Below are positions 51,172-58,957 of a stretch of DNA of 58,957 nt, piece after piece. The translations under genes and the position numbers were made by a program. The notes beneath the pieces were generated by a model. The model was not told where the DNA came from, searched no databases, and saw nothing but the letters and a program-made list of their open reading frames with translations. Numbering within the stretch: the first letter of the stretch is position 1; each line of letters opens with the position of its first letter. Source of the DNA: Marseilla massiliensis (GTDB lineage Bacteria; Bacteroidota; Bacteroidia; Bacteroidales; Bacteroidaceae); assembly GCF_016899955.1 (NCBI RefSeq), contig NZ_JACJJL010000024.1:1-58957 (forward strand). Reading direction: 5' to 3'.

Positions 51172-54100
51172 ATGAGAATTCGTAAAACCACAACCTGCAT
51201 CCGTAAGTGTGTGCTTGCGGTTTGCGTCACAGCACTATCCTTTGTAGCGGCAGCCGCCGACGTAGTGACGGTCAGCAGCCCCGGCCCCGGCCAGTTGCAG
51301 CTAACGCCCGAAGCCCTCATAGCCACGCACCTGAAGGTGACGGGTTATGTCGACGCGCGCGACTTCGGGACGCTGAAGGCCGCCACGATGACCGCCACGC
51401 AGGAGCTCGACCTCTCGGAGGCCACCATCTGCGAGTACCACGGCACCGACGGCAGCTACTCGCCCATCACCCCCGACTGGATAGTGGGCGACGAGCGGCC
51501 GCGCCTCTACCCGGCCGGCGAGATGCCCATACATGCTTTCACCAAGGTGGGCGACAACTCGCTCACCAAGTGGCACTATGGCGCCTCCATCACCAAGATA
51601 ATACTCCCCGCAGGCCTCCGCTCGGTAAGCCCCGAGGCGTTCTGGAAGATGGGCTACCTCGCCGAGATAGAAGTGCCAGAGGGGTCGGCCACGGCGCGGA
51701 GCATAGGCGGAGCCGTGTACGACCGTGGCCTCACCCGCCTGCTGGCCGTTGCCCCGAGGCACACGGGCTGCCTCACGCTGCCCGCCACGGTCACCTCGGT
51801 GGCCGACAGCGCCCTGCACGGCGCCACCCTGTGCGGCATCGAGATAAAGGGCGCGGCCACGGTCAGCTTCGGCGAGCAGGGCGAATTTAGATGCCCCTAC
51901 GTCATAGCCCCAAATACGGCTGACTACGCCGAGGCGTTCCCCGGCGTCGACGTCACCGATAAGATAGACGAGATTGTGGTAAGCAACGCGGCCGAGGGCC
52001 AGCTGGCCCGCACCGTGGGCGGCATGGGGCTGCGCGCTGCCGACGTGCGCAGCCTCACCGTAAGCGGCACCATAGGCCAGGCCGACGTGGAGTGGCTGGC
52101 GCAGTTGCCCAACCTCCACTTCCTCAACCTCGCCGGAGCCACGTTCACCGGCAGCGAGGTGGCGTTTGCGGACAACGCCCTCTGCTCGCTCTCGCTGCCA
52201 CAAGGCCGGTATGCTCTTGCCATCACCGACTGCCCCTTCCTCGGCGGCAGCCTCACCGTGCCCGAGGGCGTGACCTGCCTCAGCTGCACGGGCGCGCCCA
52301 TGCTCACCGCCGTGCGCCTGCCATCCACGCTCACCGACCTGGAGCCCAATTCATTCAATTCTTCGCTCGTGGCCGAGGCCGACCTCTCGGCCTGCACCGG
52401 CCTTGCCAGCCTCAGTGGCTTCGGCTCGTGCCACCGCCTGCGCACGCTGCTGCTGCCCGCCGGCCTGCAGGTGCTCAGTGGGGCATACGGCCCCGTGGAG
52501 ACCGTGACGCTGCCCGAGGGGCTGCGCGAGCTCAGCGTGGGTGGCTGGAACGTGGAGACGCTGCGCCTGCCCGCCTCGCTCGAAAGGCTCGACATAAACT
52601 ATATGCTGCGCCTGCGCACGCTCGACGCCTCGGCCGCCACGCAGCTGCGCGAGGCTGCCGGGCCGAGCTACTGCCCGCTGTTGGAGGAGGTAGACTTCTC
52701 GGCCTCGCCCCTGCAGCAGCACTACGGCCTCTGCTTCGACCTGTTGCCAGAGGGCATGCCGGACAATGACACGGCAGTTCCCGCCACGCGCGTGGTGATG
52801 ACAGGCGGCATCCACGATGGCTGCATACACTCATCGCTCACCACGCTGCGCCTGCCATCCACGCTGCGTAGCATATCGGGCGACGGCATAGTGGGCTGCG
52901 CCAAGCTCACTGAGCTTGACCTGCAGGGCTGCGCCGCCCTTGAAGGCATATCCTCGCTCCGTGGCCTCACCTCGCTCACCACGCTGCGCCTGCCCGCCGA
53001 CCTTCGCAGCATTGAAGTGTACGACTGCCCCGCGCTCACCGACATATATTTGGCCGCCGACACAGCCGCCCCCGGCTACGGCGATGCTTTCGGCGAAGGC
53101 GTGCTCGAGGCCGCCACGCTCCACGTGCCCATAGGCAGCCGCGGCCTTTACTTTGCCGACGCAGACTGGAGCCGCTGCCCGCAGATAGAGGAGTATGGCT
53201 ACACGGTGCGCACCAAGTCGGCCGTGGAGGGCGCGGTGCTAAAGGGTGCCGGGCTTTACGCCCCGGGCCAGGAGGTGCGCCTCGAAGCCTCCGCCACGGC
53301 TGAGACCCAGGGCGGCAAGGAGTGCGCGTTCGATGGTTGGAGCGTGGGCGGGCAGGACTACGGCGCGCCCGTGGCCGAGTTCGCCGCCGGTGCCAACGTT
53401 ACCGCTACCGCTTCATACGCCGTGGGCAAGGCCTACCTCGACGCCGCGCACATGAGCTTCGACCTCACCGCCGACAAGCCGTGCCAGGTGCTCCTGGATG
53501 TGCGCAGCAGCTACGGCTTCGAGATTTACGACGGCCAAGGGCGCGTGATGTTGGATGGGGGCGCCAACGGCGCAACGCCCTACAGCCTGCCCGCCGGCAC
53601 CACGCGCCATGCCATGGCAATAGACGGGCCGTCGCGGGTGACCATAAGAGCGGCCGACGCCTATGGCAGCGTAAGTATGTCGGGCCTGCGCACGCAGCCC
53701 ATGCCCGGCCTGCTCTACCTTGAGATAGACGGGATGCAGCTCGACCGCATAGACCTTTCCACCATGCCGGGGCTTTACGAGCTTAGCCTCGGTGCCAACG
53801 CGCTCACCTCGCTCGACGTGTCGCCGTGCCTCTGGCTGCGCACACTGTCGTGCAACATGAACCAGCTCACGGAGCTTGACCTCACCGAAAACATGGACCT
53901 GAAGTATCTCTACTGCGAGTACAACCGCATAAGGCGGCTGGCCTTCGCACCGGAGGCCAAGCTCTTCGAGCTGGGCTGCACAGGCAACTCGTTCGGCTTT
54001 TCGCAGATACCCGACCGTATGCAGGCCGCCGTGGTGAACGGCTCCATCGGTGACGACACACCCGTCAGCCTGTGGTATCAGCCGCCGTTCGACCCCGGCA

Positions 54101-54540
54101 CGGGCGACTTGCTCGACCTCAGCGGCGAGCTGTTCTCCGCCGACGGCCACCCCGTGGTCGTCTCGCTTGCCCGCGACGGCACCGAGATGCCGCCGCTGGG
54201 AGGTTTGTACGCCATCACGGAGACTGGCTGGTACAGCGTTGAGATGACTTGCACCGACATGCCGTTGTTCACGTTCTGGGGCGAGTTCTACGTAAGCGGG
54301 CCGTCGGCTGCCGGGCGGTTGCCGCTCGACGGCGTGGAGATTGGCATCAGCGGGCTGCGCGTGAATGTCGGCGGACTGCCCGAAGGCAGCCGGGCCGCGC
54401 TCTTCTCCGCCGCCGGGGCGCATGTGGACGTGGCCGTGGGTAGCACGCCCAGCCTCGCTGCCCGCCAGCCTGGCGTGTACATCCTGCGGCTCACCGACGG
54501 CGCGGGGCGCACGCAGGCCGTGAAGCTCCGGCTCGAATGA
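51172..54540 (+). CDS. Large BspA-type leucine-rich-repeat surface protein
   Basis: A secreted protein of 1122 residues with a signal peptide (to about AAAADV). BspA/LRR_5-type repeats fill about 90-670, with LRLPSTLRSISGDG, LTTLRLPADLRSI and VTLPEGLRELSVGG units. A region near 680-765 (FDGWSVGGQDYG, ANVTATASYAVGKAYL) resembles the InlB-type B-repeat. More LRRs follow at 850-950 (LSLGANALTSLDV, LRTLSCNMNQLTELDL). The last 80 residues (ALFSAAGAHVDVAV and PGVYILRLTDGAGRTQAVKL) look like a type-A sorting domain of the type IX secretion system. It would be an adhesin or host-interaction protein. The gene is GC-rich again, unlike the operon to its left. Confidence 0.88.
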   Translation: MRIRKTTTCIRKCVLAVCVTALSFVAAAADVVTVSSPGPGQLQLTPEALIATHLKVTGYVDARDFGTLKAATMTATQELDLSEATICEYHGTDGSYSPITPDWIVGDERPRLYPAGEMPIHAFTKVGDNSLTKWHYGASITKIILPAGLRSVSPEAFWKMGYLAEIEVPEGSATARSIGGAVYDRGLTRLLAVAPRHTGCLTLPATVTSVADSALHGATLCGIEIKGAATVSFGEQGEFRCPYVIAPNTADYAEAFPGVDVTDKIDEIVVSNAAEGQLARTVGGMGLRAADVRSLTVSGTIGQADVEWLAQLPNLHFLNLAGATFTGSEVAFADNALCSLSLPQGRYALAITDCPFLGGSLTVPEGVTCLSCTGAPMLTAVRLPSTLTDLEPNSFNSSLVAEADLSACTGLASLSGFGSCHRLRTLLLPAGLQVLSGAYGPVETVTLPEGLRELSVGGWNVETLRLPASLERLDINYMLRLRTLDASAATQLREAAGPSYCPLLEEVDFSASPLQQHYGLCFDLLPEGMPDNDTAVPATRVVMTGGIHDGCIHSSLTTLRLPSTLRSISGDGIVGCAKLTELDLQGCAALEGISSLRGLTSLTTLRLPADLRSIEVYDCPALTDIYLAADTAAPGYGDAFGEGVLEAATLHVPIGSRGLYFADADWSRCPQIEEYGYTVRTKSAVEGAVLKGAGLYAPGQEVRLEASATAETQGGKECAFDGWSVGGQDYGAPVAEFAAGANVTATASYAVGKAYLDAAHMSFDLTADKPCQVLLDVRSSYGFEIYDGQGRVMLDGGANGATPYSLPAGTTRHAMAIDGPSRVTIRAADAYGSVSMSGLRTQPMPGLLYLEIDGMQLDRIDLSTMPGLYELSLGANALTSLDVSPCLWLRTLSCNMNQLTELDLTENMDLKYLYCEYNRIRRLAFAPEAKLFELGCTGNSFGFSQIPDRMQAAVVNGSIGDDTPVSLWYQPPFDPGTGDLLDLSGELFSADGHPVVVSLARDGTEMPPLGGLYAITETGWYSVEMTCTDMPLFTFWGEFYVSGPSAAGRLPLDGVEIGISGLRVNVGGLPEGSRAALFSAAGAHVDVAVGSTPSLAARQPGVYILRLTDGAGRTQAVKLRLE

Positions 54541-54626
54541 CCCTGCGGCGGCCCGGCGCACACGGTGCGTACAGCGTGCGCCGGGCTGCCGCAACCATGG
54601 TGGCTGTCCGCAACAGCACCATCGCA

Positions 54627-54719
54627 ATGAGGAAGAAATCATGGCTCGCGGCCTGCCTCATGGCCCCCATGCTCCCGGCCTGCGGGTGGAAGGTGGACCT
54701 CGTGGGGCCGGGCCGATGA
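54627..54719 (+). CDS. Possible 30-residue lipopeptide
   Basis: MRKKSWLAACLMAPMLPACG is a compact lipoprotein signal with lipobox LPAC, leaving a mature tail of only 12 residues (CGWKVDLVGPGR). The start is 86 bases past the LRR stop. Very small lipoproteins exist, but with no family match this may be chance. Confidence 0.35.
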   Translation: MRKKSWLAACLMAPMLPACGWKVDLVGPGR

Positions 54720-54857
54720 TGAACATCCAAAAGACGTAACGACATGAAACACTCATTTGCAGCCGCACTGGCGGCACGACGGTTTGCCCAGCGCCTGCAA
54801 CCTCCGAACCACATTGCTGCATATTTTCATAATAAGTGCAAATTAATTGCGCCATCC

Positions 54858-54889
54858 TTCGTCGGTTACACTTATTTTACTTACCTTTG
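54858..54889 (+). promoter_or_regulatory. pnp promoter
   Basis: TTCG (54858-54861), a 20-base spacer and TACCTTTG (54882-54889), 43 bases before the pnp start. A 60-codon frame across this promoter (54744-54926) is therefore doubtful. Confidence 0.7.
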
Positions 54890-54932
54890 TGGCGATTTAG
54901 ATGTTAAAGAAACAATAAAGTTTTAGTTTTAG

Positions 54933-57221
54933 ATGAACGTTATTACGAAGACCGTATCGCTGCCTGATGGGCGCACCATCAGCATCGAGACCGGGAAGGT
55001 GGCAAAACAGTGCGACGGGTCGTGCATGCTCCGTATGGGCAACACCGTGCTACTGGCCACTGTTTGTGCCGCAAAAGATGCAGTTCCCGGAACAGATTTC
55101 ATGCCTTTGCAAGTGGATTACAGAGAACAGTACTCGGCCGCAGGGCGCTTCCCCGGCGGGTTTACCAAGCGCGAAGGCAAGCCGGGCGACAACGAGATAC
55201 TCACCTCGAGGCTCGTTGACCGCGTGCTCCGCCCGCTATTCCCGTCGAACTACCACGCAGAGGTGTTTGTGAACATAATACTCTTCTCGGCCGACGGGGT
55301 CGACCAGCCCGACGCCCTGGCAGGCTTCGCCGCCTCGACGGCCCTGGCCTGCTCCGACATACCGTTCGAGTGCCCCATCAGCGAGGTGCGCGTGGCCCGC
55401 ATAGGCGGCGAGTATGTCATCAACCCCACGTTCCAGCAGATGGCAGAGGCCGACATGGACATCATGGTGGGCGCCTCGGCAGAGAACATCATGATGGTGG
55501 AGGGCGAGATGAAAGAGGTGTCTGAGCAAGACATGATAGGCGCCCTCAAGGCCGCCATGGCAGCCATCAAGCCCATGTGCGAGCTGCAGGCCGAGCTCTC
55601 AAGGGAGCTGGGCAAGGACACCAAGCGCGAATACTGCCACGAGGTGAACGACGACGACCTGCGCAAGCAGATGGCCGACGAGCTCTACCAGAAGGCTTAC
55701 GACGTGACCAAGCAGGCCCTCGACAAGCATGCCCGCGAGGAGGCCTTCGACAAGATACTGGCCGACTTCAAGGAGGCTTACGCCGCCGCCCACGCCGACC
55801 TCGGCGAGGACGAGATGGAGGAGAAGCAGGCCATGATGGACCGCTACTACCACGACGTGATGCGCGACGCCATGCGCCGCTGCATACTCGACGAGGGCAT
55901 ACGCCTCGACGGCCGCAAGTGCGACGAGATACGCCCTATATGGTGTGAGGTGGGCCCGCTGCCCATGCCCCACGGAAGCTCAATCTTCACCCGCGGCGAG
56001 ACGCAGAGCCTCACCACCTGCACACTCGGCACCAAGCTCGACGAGAAGCTCGTCGACGACGTGCTCGACAAGAGCTACATGCGATTCCTGCTGCACTACA
56101 ACTTCCCGCCGTTCTGCACCGGCGAGGCAAAGGCGCAGCGCGGGGTAGGCCGCCGCGAGATAGGCCACGGCCACCTGGCATGGCGCGCCCTGAAGGGCCA
56201 GATACCCGAGGACTTCCCCTACACCGTCCGCCTGGTGAGCCAGATATTGGAGAGCAACGGCTCGTCGTCGATGGCCACCGTATGCGCCGGCACGCTGGCG
56301 CTGATGGACGCCGGGGTGCCCATGAAGAAGCCCGTCAGCGGCATAGCCATGGGCCTGATAAAGAACCCGGGCGAAGACAAGTATGCCGTGCTTAGCGACA
56401 TCCTGGGCGACGAAGACCACCTGGGCGACATGGATTTCAAGACCACCGGCACCAAGGACGGCCTCACGGCCACCCAGATGGACATCAAGTGCGACGGACT
56501 GAGCTTCGACATTCTCGAGAAGGCCCTCATGCAGGCCAAGGCCGGCCGCGAATACATCCTGGGCAAGCTTACCGAGACCATAGCCGAGCCGCGCGCCGAG
56601 CTCAAGCCCCAGGTGCCGCGCATAGTGCAGATAGAGATACCCAAGGAGTTCATCGGCGCCGTGATAGGCCCGGGCGGGAAGATCATCCAGCAGATGCAGG
56701 AGGAGACCGGCACCACCATAGCCATCGACGAGACCGACGGCGTGGGCAAGGTGCAGATAAGCGGCCCCGGCAAGGACAGCATCGACGCCGCCCTGGCAAA
56801 GATACGCGCCATTGTGGCCATACCCGAGGTGGGCGAGGTCTACGACGGCACCGTGCGCTCGATAATGCCCTACGGCTGCTTCGTCGAGATACTGCCCGGC
56901 AAGGACGGACTGCTGCACATCAGCGAGATTGACTGGAAGCGCCTCGAGACCGTCGAGGAAGCCGGCATCAAGGAGGGCGACAAGATCAAGGTGAAGCTCA
57001 TGGAGATAGACCCCAAGACGGGCAAGTACAAGCTGTCGCACCGCGTGCTCATACCCAAGCCCGAGGGCTACGTTGAGCGCCCCACGCGCCGTGAGCGCGG
57101 CGAGCGCAGGCCCAGGCCCGAGCGCAAGCCCCGCGGCGACCACCGCCAGGACGGCGCCTTCCGCGACGAGGAGCGCGAGCCGCGCGACTTCAACGACTCG
57201 CTCGACAAGATGGGATATTAA
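54933..57221 (+). CDS. pnp: Polynucleotide phosphorylase
   Basis: An exoribonuclease of 762 residues that degrades RNA with phosphate. Two RNase-PH-like cores are present: the first near 10-230 ([37 protein letters not shown]) and the second, catalytic one near 325-550 ([68 protein letters not shown]). A KH domain follows ([21 protein letters not shown], about 575) and then an S1 domain ([33 protein letters not shown], about 635-670). The tail is rich in Arg and Glu. Length is slightly above average because of this tail. Confidence 0.97.
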   Translation: MNVITKTVSLPDGRTISIETGKVAKQCDGSCMLRMGNTVLLATVCAAKDAVPGTDFMPLQVDYREQYSAAGRFPGGFTKREGKPGDNEILTSRLVDRVLRPLFPSNYHAEVFVNIILFSADGVDQPDALAGFAASTALACSDIPFECPISEVRVARIGGEYVINPTFQQMAEADMDIMVGASAENIMMVEGEMKEVSEQDMIGALKAAMAAIKPMCELQAELSRELGKDTKREYCHEVNDDDLRKQMADELYQKAYDVTKQALDKHAREEAFDKILADFKEAYAAAHADLGEDEMEEKQAMMDRYYHDVMRDAMRRCILDEGIRLDGRKCDEIRPIWCEVGPLPMPHGSSIFTRGETQSLTTCTLGTKLDEKLVDDVLDKSYMRFLLHYNFPPFCTGEAKAQRGVGRREIGHGHLAWRALKGQIPEDFPYTVRLVSQILESNGSSSMATVCAGTLALMDAGVPMKKPVSGIAMGLIKNPGEDKYAVLSDILGDEDHLGDMDFKTTGTKDGLTATQMDIKCDGLSFDILEKALMQAKAGREYILGKLTETIAEPRAELKPQVPRIVQIEIPKEFIGAVIGPGGKIIQQMQEETGTTIAIDETDGVGKVQISGPGKDSIDAALAKIRAIVAIPEVGEVYDGTVRSIMPYGCFVEILPGKDGLLHISEIDWKRLETVEEAGIKEGDKIKVKLMEIDPKTGKYKLSHRVLIPKPEGYVERPTRRERGERRPRPERKPRGDHRQDGAFRDEEREPRDFNDSLDKMGY

Positions 57222-57268
57222 GTAAACAACACATACCATTGTTTTAGGCAAAAATAGACTGATATCGG

Positions 57269-57304
57269 GACACCCGGCCGTGAGGCCGGGTGTCTTTTTT
57301 TTTA
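57269..57304 (+). terminator. Strong intrinsic terminator of pnp
   Basis: GACACCCGGCC (57269-57279) pairs perfectly with 57284-57294 around GTGA, followed by a long run of T. Confidence 0.95.
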
Positions 57305-57345
57305 CCCCTTTGTGCCTAAGGGCGAGCGGCGGCCTTAGGTGTGTG

Positions 57346-57825
57346 TCAGCGGCTGCCGTCGACGTCGCAGTCGAAGCTAATCTGGTCGCGCCGCTGCGGC
57401 CTCACGTCGACGGTGGCCCTGTCGCCGTCGTACACCCTCACCCTGAACCTGAAGCTGTCTTCCGTGGTGCGTGCCGAAAACTCTATGCTCAGCGCCCCGT
57501 CGGCCGTGCGCCCCTTGCTCAGCCCCGTGGCCCTCGCCTCGAAGTCGAGCACGCTGCCCGTGCCCAGCGTGGGCGTGTAGGCCCGGCCGAAGTAGGGCAG
57601 CCGCGACACCACGCTGTCGCCCCTAAGCTCCAGGAAGAAACCGTCGGTGAGCGAAACGCTGCGCCCGCGCTGCGTCATGGCCATGGTGGGGCGCAGCAGC
57701 AGGCGCCCGTCGGCGTAGGCGGCAGGGCTCACGCCGCCCTCGGCCCCGCCACCGCCGGCGGCGGGCCCCGTGGCGCAGGCCGCCATCATGGCGGCCACGG
57801 CCAGTGACATTGCAAACCTCATCAT
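57346..57825 (-). CDS. DUF4251 family lipoprotein
   Basis: A 159-residue lipoprotein (lipobox MAAC, then a Gly/Ala-rich linker). The domain fits DUF4251: RSVSLTDGFFLELRGDSVVSRLPYFGRAYTP (about 54-84), followed by GALSIEFSARTTEDSFRFRVRVYDGDRATVDV and a last strand SISF-like (QISFDCDV). The family is confined to Bacteroidota envelopes, function unknown. It begins 4 bases after the flavin reductase stop and is therefore its operon partner. Confidence 0.88.
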   Translation of the reverse strand: MMRFAMSLAVAAMMAACATGPAAGGGGAEGGVSPAAYADGRLLLRPTMAMTQRGRSVSLTDGFFLELRGDSVVSRLPYFGRAYTPTLGTGSVLDFEARATGLSKGRTADGALSIEFSARTTEDSFRFRVRVYDGDRATVDVRPQRRDQISFDCDVDGSR

Positions 57826-57829
57826 GGCC

Positions 57830-58369
57830 CTATCCGTTGGTTGCCCCGGCCCAACAGCCGTCGCCGGCGTAGGCCGCCCTTATCTCGGCCACATACACAT
57901 CGTGCAGCCCTCCCATCTTGCCGCCATACCACCTGCCGAGGCTGCTGTCGGCAAAGCGGTCGGCCCTGAGGCTGTCGCTGTACAGCTTGCGGCACTCGAG
58001 CACCAGCCGCGCCTGGGCGAAGCCAACGCCGCCGCCGGGCAGCCCCACAGGCTTGAGCCCCGTGGCCGCCATCTTGTCGGTGTCGCGCCCCGAGTGGCTG
58101 CCGCAGTATTCGTAGGCCCGGCGCGCCTGGGCCGAGGTGCCCAGGAAGGCGAGCGTGAGCGTGTCGCTGCGCTCGGCAAAGTCGTGGGTAAGCCGCTCGG
58201 GGCGTATGAACACCACCGCCACGGGCTTGTTCCACAGCCACCCCAGGCAGCCCCACGAGGCCGTCATGGTGTTGAAGCTTTCGGACGTGCCGGCCGTCAC
58301 CAGCATCCATTCCGTGCCGATGGCCCTGAACACATTGTCGGTCAGGGCCTTCACATCGATTTTTTCCAT
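57830..58369 (-). CDS. Flavin reductase family protein
   Basis: A 179-residue cytoplasmic protein of the split-barrel FMN-binding type. It shows the N-terminal EWMLVTAGTSESFNTMTASWGCLGWLW (about 20-46), where the TASW stretch binds FMN, then PVAVVFIRPERLTHDF and SDTLTLAFLG, typical of the flavin reductase-like domain. The C-terminus (LHDVYVAEIRAAY) fits too. The substrate is not known; such proteins supply reduced flavin or act as small-molecule reductases. A -7 box at 58724-58731 is upstream, across a repeat block. Confidence 0.9.
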   Translation of the reverse strand: MEKIDVKALTDNVFRAIGTEWMLVTAGTSESFNTMTASWGCLGWLWNKPVAVVFIRPERLTHDFAERSDTLTLAFLGTSAQARRAYEYCGSHSGRDTDKMAATGLKPVGLPGGGVGFAQARLVLECRKLYSDSLRADRFADSSLGRWYGGKMGGLHDVYVAEIRAAYAGDGCWAGATNG

Positions 58370-58411
58370 AGTCTGATGTCCTTTCTTTAAAAATCAATAT
58401 TAATGTTGTCA

Positions 58412-58700
58412 AGTTGCAAAGTTGCTATAGGAGTGGTAGGAGGTCTGGGAGAACTGGGAGTTCTGGGAGCTTTGGGAGGTCTGGGAGTTCTGGGAGGTCT
58501 GGGATCTCTGGGAGGTCTGGGAGCTTTGGCAATTATTGGGAATGATAGGGAGTTAGCGGGCAACGGCGTTAGTGGGTAATGTCTTCTCCAACTTACCTTT
58601 ACTCCCAGTTCTCTCAGTTCTCCCAGCCTTCTCAGTTCTCCCAGCCTTCTCAGTTCTCCCAGCTATCTCAGTTCTCCCAGCTCTCCCAGCCCGCCCGTTG
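58412..58700. repeat. Fold-back repeat block in the flavin reductase leader
   Basis: Left half (58436-58540): CTGGGAGNTCTGGGAG-type repeats. Right half (58600-58690): their complement, CTCCCAGTTCTCTCAG. The centre reads AGTGGGTAATGTCTTCT, shared with 43006-43022. AGTTGCAAAG occurs directly on both sides, at 58412-58421 and 58719-58728. Confidence 0.88.
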
Positions 58701-58723
58701 GCGGCGGTGCCCGCCGGTAGTTG

Positions 58724-58731
58724 CAAAGATA
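58724..58731 (-). promoter_or_regulatory. Distal promoter -7 box of the flavin reductase gene
   Basis: TATCTTTG followed by CAACT on the minus strand. It would give a leader of about 345 bases that contains the whole fold-back block. Confidence 0.5.
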
Positions 58732-58957
58732 GCCTTTTTCTGCCAACGCGGTCTGCCGCGCCCCTCATTTTTATATGATTTAACCCAAACCGGCGTCAGG
58801 CCCGCCACGTGGAAAAGCCACGCGACTTTGACCCTTTTGGCCAAGCAGGATTTGCCCACCTTTGGCTACAATATGATTGCCCCTTTAAAGTCCTGGTGTT
58901 GGGGGTCAATTTTATTTTACCCTTTTAAAATTTCCCGTTTTTCTTAGACCTTAACTT
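58732..58957. other. AT-rich window end without recognisable gene
   Basis: From about 58770 the composition changes to AT-rich with runs of A, T, C and G (CCCTTTTAAAATTTCCCG). Frames here are short and unlike any family I know. Confidence 0.4.

Noticed and set aside
54744..54926. A 60-codon frame before pnp
   Set aside because: It crosses the pnp promoter (54858-54889) and resembles no family.
58732..58957. A mobile element or foreign sequence at the window end
   Set aside because: Only a change in composition is visible; no repeat, gene or known element supports a call.

Overview
The window reads as chromosome of a GC-rich member of the Bacteroidales (Bacteroidota); family and genus cannot be fixed by eye. 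Evidence: repeated promoters of the TTTG / TAnnTTTG type (cleanest copies at 2036-2067, 2433-2463, 37273-37304 and 39860-39890), many Bacteroidales-typical families (DUF4625, DUF2851, DUF4251, DUF4252, DUF3332, S46 peptidase, GH127, WbqC next to paired signal peptidases), and almost no Shine-Dalgarno sequences.

Layout. 1-2000: 3' end of a TonB-dependent receptor, two DUF4625 lipoproteins, tRNA-Arg(ACG). 2400-8317: nucleoside-gate permease, flippase and S46 dipeptidyl-peptidase; the first two genes are each preceded by the same 44-bp repeat array. 8318-11773: repeat-rich DNA around an MFS transporter and a small secreted protein. 11860-14970: membrane-anchored AraC-type regulator and an ECF sigma operon with a recognisable ECF-type promoter. 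15571-26632 (minus strand): housekeeping genes argB, speA, aroK, topA, NUDIX, dusB, dprA, a thioesterase and DUF2851, interrupted by a 13-unit 22-bp tandem array. 26700-31195 (plus): ECF sigma pseudogene, then dapB, lepB, an apparently inactive lepB paralogue and a WbqC-family gene. 31385-34450 (minus): lipoprotein, beta-barrel, beta-propeller, small HTH protein. 34855-44394: GH127 enzyme, nhaA, a MITE-like element, DUF3332, an OmpA-family protein with a VWA lipoprotein, and a thioredoxin-fold lipoprotein without its CXXC.

44580-50750 is visibly AT-richer than both sides and holds a five-gene operon of exported proteins: a lipoprotein, a caspase-like protease, two unrecognised secreted proteins and an 857-residue Sel1/TPR-repeat protein. 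The protease and the repeat protein carry a related C-terminal domain. I judge this the best candidate for an undescribed system. It is followed by a large LRR surface protein, pnp with a strong terminator, and DUF4251 plus flavin reductase genes.

The intergenic DNA is unusually repetitive: a 44-bp family, a 66-bp family carrying promoter -7 boxes, a 22-bp array, and fold-back blocks (purine-rich repeats followed on the same strand by their pyrimidine-rich complements; one has 57-bp perfect arms). Several blocks lie between a promoter and its gene. The end of the window past about 58760 is AT-rich and carries no gene I can recognise.
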